Positions 6,276-13,473 of a stretch of DNA of 30,894 bases are shown here, one piece after another. Source of the DNA: Chloroflexota bacterium (GTDB lineage: Bacteria > Chloroflexota > UBA11872); assembly GCA_026707185.1 (NCBI GenBank), contig JAPOXI010000029.1, positions 1 through 30,894 on the forward strand. Reading direction: 5' to 3'. The notes under the pieces were generated by a model. The model searched no databases. It saw nothing but the letters and a program-made list of their open reading frames with translations, and was not told the DNA's origin. The position numbers and the translations under genes were made by a program. The number at the start of each line of letters is the position of its first letter. Within the stretch, counting starts at the first letter, position 1.

Positions 6276-7730
6276 ATGAGCGACCGTCAGGCCGAATTCG
6301 TGGCCCTCGCCCGCCAGCCCGGCTCCAACCGACGGGAGCTCTGCCGCCGCTTCGGTATCGCGCCTGCCACCGGCTACAAGTGGCTCCGCGAGACCCAGGC
6401 CCAGGACGATGCCGCCGAAAATCCCTCCCTCGACGCCCAACGCGCCATCCGCGACGTCCTCTGGCAGCGCGTCGGCTACCAGCCCTCCCCGGCCCAGCTC
6501 GCCGCCCACGACAATCCGGCTCGCATCCGCCTCATCGCCGGTGGCGAGCGCGCCGGCAAGAGCCACAGCGCCGCCATGGAACTCTTTGGCCGCATCCTGC
6601 AGGGCCGGCTCTACTGGATCGTCGGCCCCGAGTACGACCTCTGCCGCCCTGAATTCGACTACGTGCTGGAGGCCTGCCGCCGCATCGACGCCGTCGCCAC
6701 CGTCCGCGAACCGGCAACCGCCCGCGCCGAGCTCATCACCCGCACCGGCGCCCGCATCGTCACTCGCAGCGCCCGCGAACCCGAACGCCTGGCCGGCGAA
6801 GCCCCCGACGGAATCCTCGCCTGCGAGGCCGCCCAGCTACCTGCCGCCGCCTTCCTGCGCCTCCGCGCTCGGGTTGCCGAGCGACGCGGCTGGCTCTGGC
6901 TCAGCGGCACCTTCGAGAGCGCACGCGGCTGGTACGCCGACAAGTTCCGCGCCTGGCAGCTCACCCAGCCCTCCGAATCCCGGGCGTTCTCCATCCCCAC
7001 CTGGGAAAACCTGGCCCTCTACCCCGGCGGCCGCAAGGACCCCGAGATCGCCGACCTCGAGGCCATGTTCCCGCCCGATCTCTTCATGGAACGCTTCGGC
7101 GGCGTCCCCTGCCCACCGTCCACGCTGGTGTTCCGCGAGTTCGATCCGCGTGTGCATGTCAGTTCCAGCGCACAGCCCAGCGGATCGCCCGTCGAACTGG
7201 CCATCGATCCCGGCTACGCCGGCGCCTACGCCGTGCTCGCCATCGAGCAGCGCGGGGCCGATGTGGCCGTCATCGACGAGGTCTACATGCGCCGCACCAT
7301 CGCCGGCGACGTCATCGCCGCCTGCCGCCAGCGCCCCTGGTGGCCGCGGGTTCGCGGTGGCGTGATCGACGTGGCTGGACGCCAGCACCACGCCGCCCCC
7401 AGCCAGGTCGAAGTCTGGGCCTCCCTCGCCCGCATCCCCCTCCGCTCGCACCGGGTATTCCTCCGCGACGGCATCGACCGCCTGCGCACCTTCCTCCGCG
7501 ACCCGTCGACTGGCTCCCCCCGCCTCGCCATCGCTCCCCGCTGCCGCTGGCTCGTCCGCGAGTTCGGTCTCTACCGCTACCACGACGACTCCGACCTCAA
7601 GTCCGTCTCCGAAGATCCCATCGACCGCGACAATCACGCCCTCAAGGCCCTCAGCTACTGGCTCTACGACCGCTTCGGCCCCGTCGAACGCCCACCCCGC
7701 CAGAGCATCCCCTTCCGAATCACGTGGTAA
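6276..7730 (+). CDS. Phage terminase large subunit with N-terminal HTH
   Basis: ATP-driven DNA-packaging motor and nuclease. The start at ATG 6276 is preferred because GAGGA (6264-6268) lies 7 bases ahead; an ATG at 6228 inside the last iteron would add 16 residues. Of 484 residues, about 6-38 form a transposase-type helix-turn-helix (LCRRFGIAPATGYKWLRE). The ATPase follows, with Walker A AGGERAGKS (88-96), a Walker B-like ILACEA (180-185) and a coupling motif LSGTF (209-213; usually SGTP). The C-terminal RNase H-like nuclease shows candidate acids D311 (AIDPG), D334/E335, D365 (VIDVAG) and D452 (DRDNHALKAL). Large terminases normally rely on a separate small subunit for DNA recognition; here the HTH may replace it. 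Codon use is strongly C-ending. A perfect hairpin follows the gene. Confidence 0.85.
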   Translation: MSDRQAEFVALARQPGSNRRELCRRFGIAPATGYKWLRETQAQDDAAENPSLDAQRAIRDVLWQRVGYQPSPAQLAAHDNPARIRLIAGGERAGKSHSAAMELFGRILQGRLYWIVGPEYDLCRPEFDYVLEACRRIDAVATVREPATARAELITRTGARIVTRSAREPERLAGEAPDGILACEAAQLPAAAFLRLRARVAERRGWLWLSGTFESARGWYADKFRAWQLTQPSESRAFSIPTWENLALYPGGRKDPEIADLEAMFPPDLFMERFGGVPCPPSTLVFREFDPRVHVSSSAQPSGSPVELAIDPGYAGAYAVLAIEQRGADVAVIDEVYMRRTIAGDVIAACRQRPWWPRVRGGVIDVAGRQHHAAPSQVEVWASLARIPLRSHRVFLRDGIDRLRTFLRDPSTGSPRLAIAPRCRWLVREFGLYRYHDDSDLKSVSEDPIDRDNHALKALSYWLYDRFGPVERPPRQSIPFRITW

Positions 7731-7797
7731 CCCCAATGCCGAATCCCCCGTGCCTCGTCCGCCATGCGCCCGCCCCGCCCCCAAGATCCGCCCAAAG

Positions 7798-7846
7798 CTG
7801 CCTCCCGCCAGCCCGACCCCTCTGGGGTCGGGCTGGCGGGAGGCAG
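7798..7846 (+). terminator. 23-bp perfect hairpin after terminase
   Basis: Arms 7798-7820 and 7824-7846 are exactly complementary around a TCT loop, and a short TTCCCCCC tract follows. It can act as a terminator for the terminase gene and for the convergent regulator gene. The unusually perfect arms would also suit a small mobile repeat. Confidence 0.6.
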
Positions 7847-7921
7847 TTCCCCCCTTCACCCCCGGCGCCCACGCCGCAACGATCCCGTCCGGGAAACGTG
7901 AGAGCGTCGGCGGACTGCGCC

Positions 7922-8452
7922 CTAGTCGTCGTCTGGCGTGTCGGGGTCAGTGCCGGCGCCGACGAACAGGACGATGGAATCGCCGCCTGCGGTGTTGATT
8001 CCCAGGCGCATGGTTCCGGCGTCCAGTTGCAGGTCCACGAAGGCCAGGCGCCGCTCGATCTCGGCAACGGCGTCGTCGAGCGTCACGAGATCAGCAAGCT
8101 CCGACTCGGCGCCGGGGGGGGCCGACTCGATCTGAACGCCGCCGCCGGTCGGGTCGACCTCGCGCCCCACAGGCCCGCGTTTCAGGGCGGCGACCATGGT
8201 GGTGGCGACATCGCTGCCGGCGCGATCGGTAATGGCGGCCAGGGCAAAGGTCAGGCGGTCAGCATCCAAGGCATCGGCCAGGTCAAGGATGGCCTTGGCG
8301 GGCGGCGCGCGACGTTCGCCCTTTTCCACGTGGCTGAGGAACGAGTGCGAAATGCCGCTGGCCTGGGCCAACTGGCGATAGGACAGGCCGGCGGCGCGGC
8401 GGGTGCTGTTCAGCACGGCCGCGAAGCGCATCCCCTGCGGCGTTTCGCTCAT
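7922..8452 (-). CDS. XRE-family transcriptional regulator
   Basis: The 176-residue protein starts at ATG 8452. Residues about 8-65 are a Cro/C1-type helix-turn-helix, with RRAAGLSYRQLAQASGISHS followed by FLSHVEKGERRAPP, the usual recognition-helix and turn pattern. The rest is an acidic C-terminal domain without a recognised fold, ending in TPDDD; it could serve dimerisation or partner binding, and no LexA-type protease motif is visible. The gene diverges from 8536, and the palindrome at 8500-8514 lies between them, the usual arrangement of a phage-type repressor controlling itself and a divergent promoter. Two similar sites (3263, 5783) and a variant (15196) suggest it also controls the cassette, terminase and capsid promoters. 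This is inference. Confidence 0.85.
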   Translation of the reverse strand: MSETPQGMRFAAVLNSTRRAAGLSYRQLAQASGISHSFLSHVEKGERRAPPAKAILDLADALDADRLTFALAAITDRAGSDVATTMVAALKRGPVGREVDPTGGGVQIESAPPGAESELADLVTLDDAVAEIERRLAFVDLQLDAGTMRLGINTAGGDSIVLFVGAGTDPDTPDDD

Positions 8453-8476
8453 CCTGCGCCCATTGTACCCACGGGG

Positions 8477-8514
8477 TTGACAGCTCGCCAGTGGGGATGT
8501 ACTCTATACGAGTA
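8477..8514 (+). promoter_or_regulatory. Divergent promoter region with palindromic operator
   Basis: The plus-strand promoter is TTGACA (8477-8482), 17 bases, TACTCT (8500-8505). The palindrome TACTC-TATAC-GAGTA (8500-8514) covers the -10 box and beyond. On the minus strand, TACAAT (8467-8462) with a weak TGGCGA 17 bases upstream could serve the regulator. Confidence 0.55.
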
Positions 8515-8535
8515 TAGCTAGGCGCGACGCCGGGG

Positions 8536-9339
8536 GTGTGTGATTCCGACATCGCTGGCCTGGGCGGACCCCCCGGCGTCGGCGCCGTGACGAAATGGAA
8601 GGTTGACGTGCTGACAATCCAGCGCCAGGACGGGCGCTTGATTCTGCGAGCCCGAACCCCGGGCCACGACGACGCAGCGGCCTATGCCCTGACGTCCGCC
8701 GATCACGAGTCCGCCCGGCGCATCGTGGAGCGGACGCTGGGCGAATCCGAGCCGGCGCAATTCGAACGCGCCTGCATGGCCGCCGTGCGTAGCTCGGCAC
8801 GCGGGCATGACGCTTCGCCGGCCGTCCGTCGCTACGTGAGCCAGCGATTGGACGAGGCGTGTGTGCAGCGCGGGCTGTTGCTGCGAGCGCACTGGCACTG
8901 CCCGCAGTGCGGCGCGCCGGGCAGTCAATGGTCACCCGGCTGTCTGCGGATCGACTGCGACGAGCCCGCGCCGGAGCACCTGACCCACTGGGACCTGTGC
9001 CGGGTGGCCTCGGCCGACGAGTTGCTGACGCTGATGGTGAGCGAAGGCTACGCGCGGATTGGCGCCGCCGCCCACGCGGCGCGGCTGCGGCGACTGCGGT
9101 TCGACTTGACCGCGCTCCTCCGCGACTGCCGACCGGCGCTGGAGCGTCGATTGACGCGTTGGGCACATGAGGCCGACGAAGTCCACGCCGTCCGCGCGAC
9201 GGAAATGTTGGACCTGGCGGCCCGGCTGGGAGCCCGGATTCAGGCCGGGCCCGATTCGACACCAGAGGCGGACCTGACGGCCGCCCTGGCCAGCGCCCAG
9301 GCAGACCCTGCGGGCGCGCACGCAAAGGAGCAGGCATGA
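8536..9339 (+). CDS. Hypothetical phage protein with Cys4 motif
   Basis: Up to 267 residues. The start is uncertain: GTG 8536 gives the full frame, while GTG 8587 (VTKWKVDVLTI) gives a more natural beginning; neither has a clear ribosome site. An N-terminal beta-rich stretch (VDVLTIQRQDGRLILRA) is followed by helices and a probable zinc knuckle, HCPQCG then 10 residues then CLRIDC (C122, C125, C136, C141 from 8536). The second half is helical and arginine-rich. Its last base overlaps an ATG at 9336 and the scaffold-like gene follows directly, so it belongs to the virion-assembly operon. It could be an assembly cofactor or an early regulatory protein; no family is recognised. Confidence 0.6.
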   Translation: MCDSDIAGLGGPPGVGAVTKWKVDVLTIQRQDGRLILRARTPGHDDAAAYALTSADHESARRIVERTLGESEPAQFERACMAAVRSSARGHDASPAVRRYVSQRLDEACVQRGLLLRAHWHCPQCGAPGSQWSPGCLRIDCDEPAPEHLTHWDLCRVASADELLTLMVSEGYARIGAAAHAARLRRLRFDLTALLRDCRPALERRLTRWAHEADEVHAVRATEMLDLAARLGARIQAGPDSTPEADLTAALASAQADPAGAHAKEQA

Positions 9340-9349
9340 CGGCTGATTC

Positions 9350-10006
9350 ATGGCAACGGCACCGCCGAGCCAATCGATTGACGGGACCGCCGAACCGGCA
9401 GCCGCAACAACCGCGGCGCGGTCGGATGGCGCGGACTCGAAGGATGAATTTCAAGCGGCGCTGGAAGCGGAAGTGGCCCGGCGAATCGACGCCGTGGAAC
9501 GCCGCTGGCAGTCGCGCAAGGATCGCGAACTGAACCGCGCGAGGCGCCGCTGGGAGTCGGAGGCCGGGCAGTCGATCGACCCCGGGCTGTTGGCCTGGAT
9601 CGCGGAGGCGGATCCGCAGGAGGTTGGCCAGTGGCTGAAGACGGGTCTGACGGAGGGCCTGGCACCGAACCAGCCGGACCGGTCGGCTACCCGGCGACCG
9701 GAATCGAGCGACGAGGCCGCCGACCGGTCCGCGTCCGAGGAATTAGCGTCCGGCGCCGAGACGCAGCGCGACGATCAGGACGACGCTGGACCGGTGGAGG
9801 ATGCGCCGCCGGCGGTTGACCTGGAGCGCGAGGCTGAGGCGCACGAACAACTGGCCGAGCGGCGAAGCCAGGATCCTTCGCCCGACCTCTTCCCCAGCCG
9901 CGGCGCGCCCGCCGACGCATTTCAGCAGATCGAGGCCGGCTTTGCCCGCGGCGAGGTGGACCTTGAAACCTACGAGACGGCCCGCCGGCGACGCGGGCTG
10001 GCGTAG
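9350..10006 (+). CDS. Probable phage scaffolding protein
   Basis: The 218-residue product is acidic and mostly coiled-coil. It has an alanine-rich start, a long charged helix (EAEVARRIDAVERRWQSRK), a disordered acidic middle, and a C-terminal helix EQIEAGFARGEVD-like segment ending in ARRRRGLA. Charged helices with a basic C-terminal tail are typical of scaffold proteins, which guide capsid-protein assembly and then leave. The start is odd: AGGAG (9326-9330) is ideally placed for ATG 9336, which opens another frame of 65 codons, while ATG 9350 has no site of its own. The expected next gene, the major capsid protein, is 5.6 kb further on. Confidence 0.55.
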   Translation: MATAPPSQSIDGTAEPAAATTAARSDGADSKDEFQAALEAEVARRIDAVERRWQSRKDRELNRARRRWESEAGQSIDPGLLAWIAEADPQEVGQWLKTGLTEGLAPNQPDRSATRRPESSDEAADRSASEELASGAETQRDDQDDAGPVEDAPPAVDLEREAEAHEQLAERRSQDPSPDLFPSRGAPADAFQQIEAGFARGEVDLETYETARRRRGLA

Positions 10007-10032
10007 CCGGGTCCCGGCTGCCCAAATTGGCC

Positions 10033-10074
10033 GGAGCCACCGGCCTGGCGTTCAGGCGCCGGGCGGGTGGCTCC
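10033..10074 (+). terminator. Hairpin after scaffold-like gene
   Basis: GGAGCCACC (10033-10041) pairs with GGTGGCTCC (10066-10074), and an inner stem CCTGGCG/CGCCGGG extends it. There is no T-run, so Rho-independent function is uncertain. Confidence 0.45.
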
Positions 10075-10213
10075 ATCCAGGTCGGGTACCAGCGCGAAGC
10101 GGGACGTTGCACGGCACGGCTAATCTGAATTGACAGTGCCCCCGCATTGGGTGCGACGTTCAACCCGCGCCGGGAATTCGAACCCGGCCGCCGGAGCTGC
10201 AAGGCGACGATAC

Positions 10214-10672
10214 ATGTCAGCGATTTCCAGGATTCACCCGTTTCTCTGGTTCGATCGCCAGGCCGAGGAAGCGGCGAGCCTCTACGTGTCGGTTTTTCCG
10301 AGTTCGAGGATTGTGCATGTGGAGAAAATCTCGACAGGGCCGGCCGAGGGCGGTGCGATCGTGGAGTTCGAGCTTGACGGTCAGCGTTTCGGCGCGGTCG
10401 ACGGAGGCCCGATGTATAGCTTCACGCCGGCCGTTTCCTTTGTCGTCGAGTGCGAAACGCAAGAAGAGATTGACTACTACTGGGAGCGGCTAACGGCGGG
10501 CGGGCGGACGCAGCCGTGCGGCTGGCTGGTCGACAAATTCGGCCTGTCGTGGCAGGTCATTCCGGCGAGACTGGGCGAGATCATGGAGCTGGCGCCCACG
10601 GCGGTGGCTGCGGCGTTGCTGGAGATGACCAAGATTGACATTGCGGCGCTACGCCGAGCGGCGGACGGGTAG
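10214..10672 (+). CDS. VOC-superfamily PhnB-like protein
   Basis: 152 residues from ATG 10214, which has a weak AAGG 10 bases ahead; an in-frame upstream extension to 10130 lacks family character. The sequence matches the PhnB / 3-demethylubiquinone-9 3-methyltransferase-like branch of the vicinal-oxygen-chelate fold: IHPFLWFDRQAEEAASLYVS, then PAEGGAIVEFELDGQRF, a central MYSFTPAVSFVVECETQEE, and the hallmark LTAGGRTQPCGWLVDKFGLSWQVIP. Family members are small cytoplasmic proteins forming a paired beta-alpha-beta-beta-beta barrel. The methyltransferase name is historical and the true substrate is unknown. It opens the block of cellular-type genes that interrupts the phage genes. Confidence 0.85.
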   Translation: MSAISRIHPFLWFDRQAEEAASLYVSVFPSSRIVHVEKISTGPAEGGAIVEFELDGQRFGAVDGGPMYSFTPAVSFVVECETQEEIDYYWERLTAGGRTQPCGWLVDKFGLSWQVIPARLGEIMELAPTAVAAALLEMTKIDIAALRRAADG

Positions 10673-10700
10673 CGCCAACCAGCGGCGGATGACCGCCGGA

Positions 10701-11255
10701 CTACTGCCTGGCTTCGATGCGGGCGAGGATGTCGCGGATTTCGGTGAGGAGTTCGGTGGCGTCGCTCGGAGCCGCTGTAGTCCGGGGGACGTCGTGGGAG
10801 GGTTCGGCGCCGAGGGCTATTTGCCGCTGCCGGAGGATGGCGTTGCGGAACGTGTCGGCATCCACGACGCCCAGCAGGTTGCCCTCGCTGCCCGCGTTGG
10901 GCCCCGACTGGCCGGCGGTTTCCACTTTCAACCCGTGCAGGTTGAAGCGGCGCATGAGCGGTCCCTGGTGGAGCTTGAGGTCGGTGATGCGGTTGAGGGG
11001 GATGGTGGACTCGTTGCGGGTGAAGACGCCCTTGCGGAGTTCCAGGGCCTGGGTAGTGAGGCGGGCGGACAGGCCTTCAAAGTACTTCGGTCCGAACCAG
11101 AGGCTGTAGAGGAGCCAGAAGGGGATGAACGGGATACCGACGATGGTGATGACCATGACGAGGGAGACAGACACGCGCCAATAGGCGACGGCCCTGCGGT
11201 CGAATTGAGCGTCGCGAAGGGTCTTGCCGGTGACGCCGGGTTGGTCAGATTGCAC
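10701..11255 (-). CDS. Membrane protein with bacterial PH (bPH2) domain
   Basis: GTG 11255 is chosen because GGAGG lies 8 bases ahead; a TTG at 11270 overlaps that site and is less likely. 184 residues. After a short soluble start there is a hydrophobic pair (SVSLVMVITIVGIPFIPFWL), then a bPH2/YdbT-type domain with ARLTTQALELRKGVFTRNE, TIPLNRITDLKLHQGPLMRRF and LKVETAG. The C-terminal helix (TELLTEIRDILARIE) is like the short oligomerisation helices often following PH domains. Such proteins sit in the cytoplasmic membrane, and the function is usually unknown. It lies 58 bases after the small membrane protein gene and is probably co-transcribed with it. Confidence 0.8.
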   Translation of the reverse strand: MQSDQPGVTGKTLRDAQFDRRAVAYWRVSVSLVMVITIVGIPFIPFWLLYSLWFGPKYFEGLSARLTTQALELRKGVFTRNESTIPLNRITDLKLHQGPLMRRFNLHGLKVETAGQSGPNAGSEGNLLGVVDADTFRNAILRQRQIALGAEPSHDVPRTTAAPSDATELLTEIRDILARIEARQ

Positions 11256-11313
11256 CGTGGGATCCTCCAAATGCCCGTTCCCGCGGACGTCAGAATGCGA
11301 GGTGTGGCGGGCG

Positions 11314-11757
11314 CTAGCGGCGGCTCATTTTCTGGCCGGCGGCGCGCCAGAGGTAGAGGCCGGAGCTGCCGGCGACCCAACTGAAGAGTACGTCCATCCA
11401 GGGGAAGTGGTTGAGGTGGGACTGGGCGGCCAGGCCTGTTTCGCTCTCCGGGTTCAGCGTCCAGAGCCAGTTCCAGTAGAAGATGATGATGAGGCCCGTG
11501 GACCCCAGAAAGAGGGCGGTGGCGCCCAGGTACTCGCGGGTGACGGGGTCGTTGGGACTGCCGCTGAGGCTGCGAACGCGGTGGAAGCTGATGAGGAGCG
11601 CAATGACGACGGCCACGGCCATGAACCAGTTCATGACCTGCCAGATGGGATAGGTTTCGCCACCATCGTGGTAGACGGGGGTGAGCATGAGATTCAGACC
11701 GACAGCAACCGCAAGGACGATGAGGGCGACCGCGACTACGCGACGAACCTGATCCAT
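11314..11757 (-). CDS. Small four-helix membrane protein, hypothetical
   Basis: 147 residues from ATG 11757, with GGAG 8 bases upstream. Four hydrophobic spans are apparent: VVAVALIVLAVAVGLNLML, the MNWFMAVAVVIALLIS segment, LGATALFLGSTGLIIIFYW, and the last one WMDVLFSWVAGSSGLYLWRA. The C-terminus is basic (GQKMSRR), suggesting a cytoplasmic end. No family is recognised. It precedes the bPH2 gene on the same strand, so the two may form a membrane pair. Confidence 0.7.
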   Translation of the reverse strand: MDQVRRVVAVALIVLAVAVGLNLMLTPVYHDGGETYPIWQVMNWFMAVAVVIALLISFHRVRSLSGSPNDPVTREYLGATALFLGSTGLIIIFYWNWLWTLNPESETGLAAQSHLNHFPWMDVLFSWVAGSSGLYLWRAAGQKMSRR

Positions 11758-11839
11758 GGGGACGCTCCGAAACTTCTAGCGATGACGATCCTGACTGCTT
11801 GATCTCAAGCCGAAATTTAGCACCCGCACGGTTTGTAGC

Positions 11840-13300
11840 TCAGGCGAGGTGAAACTGTTCAGGCGCGCGGGTGAAGTTGATCTGTTGGCCAGCAGCGAGG
11901 ATGGCGGCCTCGCCGCCGTTGGCTTCAATACGGCGCTGCTGATCAGTCCTGGCCGCGGCGTCGGTAGCGGCGGGGTCGCAGATGGCGGCCAGTCGGCGGC
12001 CGAAGTCGGCAACGAGGTCCTGATGAGCTGGGCGGTCGGCGAGGTTGGTCAGTTCGTGGGGATCGGCCTGCATATCGAAGAGCTGGGGGTCGTGGCCGAC
12101 GAAGTGGACGTATTTCCAACGGCGGTCGCGGAGCATGTAGGCGGCGGAGGCGGAGCCGGTGGCGTGGTATTCGCTGAAGACGGTGCGGTCGGCGGGTGCG
12201 TCGCCAGCGGCGAATGACCAGAGGTTGCTTCCCGGCAGGTCCGCGTCCTCGGGTGCCGGTTCGATGCCGATCCCGGTCATGATGGTGGGGGCCAGGTCGA
12301 CCAGCGAAACGGGGCAGTCGACGACGTGGCCGGCCGGGACGTCGGTTCCGGCCAGGACTAACGGAACTCCGGCCGCGCTGTCATACATGACGCTCTTGCC
12401 CCAGAGGCCGTAGTCGCCGAGCGTTTCGCCGTGATCGCTGGTGTAGACGATGCGGGTGTCGTCCGTCAGTCCGGCGTCGCCAAGGGCGCCGAGGACGTCC
12501 CCGATCAATTCGTCGACGAAGGAGCACATGGCGTAGTAGACGAGGCGGGCGTGACGGATGGCGTCCTCGGAGCGGGTTTCCTGGGCCGTCTGTATGCGGG
12601 CGTGGCGAAAGTCGGCGAGGGGCGGGTGCATGGGCCACTGGTCGGGCGACCAGGCGATGGGCATGTCGATGTCGTCTAGCCGGTAGCGGCGCTGGTGACG
12701 CTCGGGGGCGGCGAACGGAAAGTGGGGCAGGGTGAAGGAGACGAAGAGGCACCAGGGTTTGTCGAAGCTCGGCGCCTCGGTATGGAGCCAGCGGACGGCC
12801 TCGGCGGCGATGGCGGTGTCGTAGCGGATGTACTCGGAGTCGGTGTCGCCAGCGTCGTCCACATGGCCGATTTGATAGCGCGCGACCGGCATATTGGCGC
12901 GAATGCAGCCGTAGACATCGCCGATGCCGTGCATGACGTGCATGGGGATGCGCTGGTCGGGGAAACCAATGTCGTCGCTGGTGTTGCGGTAATGGAGCTT
13001 GCCGATGGTGGTGACGGCATGACCCTGCCGGGCCAGCCGGTGGCCCCAGCTGGAGGCCGCGCTGCCGGTGTAGGGCGCGGCGTTGTCCCACGCCCCGATC
13101 TCATGCACATACCGGCCGGTGGCGAAGCTGGCGCGCGAGGGGACGCAGATGGGGGAGTTGCAGTAGGCCGAGGTGAATGAGGTGCCGGCTGAAGCCAGGG
13201 CGTCCAGATTGGGTGTTTGCACCAGCGGGTGTCCGGCGCAGCCCAGCATGCGGGGGTTGTGTTCGTCGGACATGAGAACCAGGAGATTTTTAGGATCCAC
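11840..13300 (-). CDS. Sulfatase of the S1 family
   Basis: Hydrolyses sulfate esters using a formylglycine made from cysteine. The start at GTG 13300 is preferred: GGAG lies 5 bases ahead and the product begins MDPKNLLVLMSDEHNPRMLG, the usual sulfatase start with metal ligands D12 and, by family, neighbouring acids. The signature ICVPSRASFATGR places the formylglycine cysteine at C52 and the conserved Arg at R56. Further landmarks are GKLHYRN, LPHFPFAAP and the second metal site TSDHGETLGDYGLWGK. Length is 486 residues, normal for the family. The CNSPICVPSRAS and WDNA surroundings recall choline-sulfatase and related alkyl/aryl sulfatases, but the substrate cannot be read from sequence. No signal peptide is seen, so it is probably cytoplasmic. 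The maturase is not in the window. Confidence 0.92.
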   Translation of the reverse strand: MDPKNLLVLMSDEHNPRMLGCAGHPLVQTPNLDALASAGTSFTSAYCNSPICVPSRASFATGRYVHEIGAWDNAAPYTGSAASSWGHRLARQGHAVTTIGKLHYRNTSDDIGFPDQRIPMHVMHGIGDVYGCIRANMPVARYQIGHVDDAGDTDSEYIRYDTAIAAEAVRWLHTEAPSFDKPWCLFVSFTLPHFPFAAPERHQRRYRLDDIDMPIAWSPDQWPMHPPLADFRHARIQTAQETRSEDAIRHARLVYYAMCSFVDELIGDVLGALGDAGLTDDTRIVYTSDHGETLGDYGLWGKSVMYDSAAGVPLVLAGTDVPAGHVVDCPVSLVDLAPTIMTGIGIEPAPEDADLPGSNLWSFAAGDAPADRTVFSEYHATGSASAAYMLRDRRWKYVHFVGHDPQLFDMQADPHELTNLADRPAHQDLVADFGRRLAAICDPAATDAAARTDQQRRIEANGGEAAILAAGQQINFTRAPEQFHLA

Positions 13301-13417
13301 GGCGTCTCCGGATTGACGTCGGCGCGGCTCTCGGTCGCCGCGACGGGTTGGATCGAGCGTAGCCGACCGAGGATCAGCGAAACGAGCCGGGAATCGACCG
13401 GGGCCCTTAACCGCCGA

Positions 13418-13446
13418 GGAGGGCGACGGAGACCCCGTCGCCCTCC
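13418..13446 (-). terminator. Hairpin terminator downstream of propeller gene
   Basis: GGAGGGCGACGG (13418-13429) pairs perfectly with CCGTCGCCCTCC (13435-13446) over a 5-base loop, and CCGC/GCGG extend the stem. It lies 27 bases past the stop at 13474 on the minus strand and ahead of the sulfatase start. Confidence 0.65.
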
Positions 13447-13473
13447 TTGCGGCCATTCAGCCGGCGAACCGGG

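Noticed and set aside
6409..7365. 318-codon ORF inside the terminase gene
   Set aside because: Other-frame shadow of the terminase, with Ser/Pro/Ala-only composition caused by C-ending codons.
6837..7859. 340-codon minus-strand ORF opposite the terminase
   Set aside because: Antisense shadow of a GC-rich gene; no motif and it runs across the hairpin at 7798.
7340..8521. 393-codon plus-strand ORF over the regulator gene
   Set aside because: Antisense to a clear XRE regulator and crosses the terminase end and the hairpin.
8504..9454. 316-codon minus-strand ORF
   Set aside because: Arg/Pro/Ala-rich antisense of the Cys4 protein gene, spanning the operator and the next gene's start.
11340..13300. 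Signal peptide or lipoprotein role for the sulfatase using an upstream start at 13456
   Set aside because: The extra N-terminus is Arg/Pro-rich, not a signal peptide, and contains the terminator hairpin of the upstream gene; GTG 13300 has a good ribosome site.
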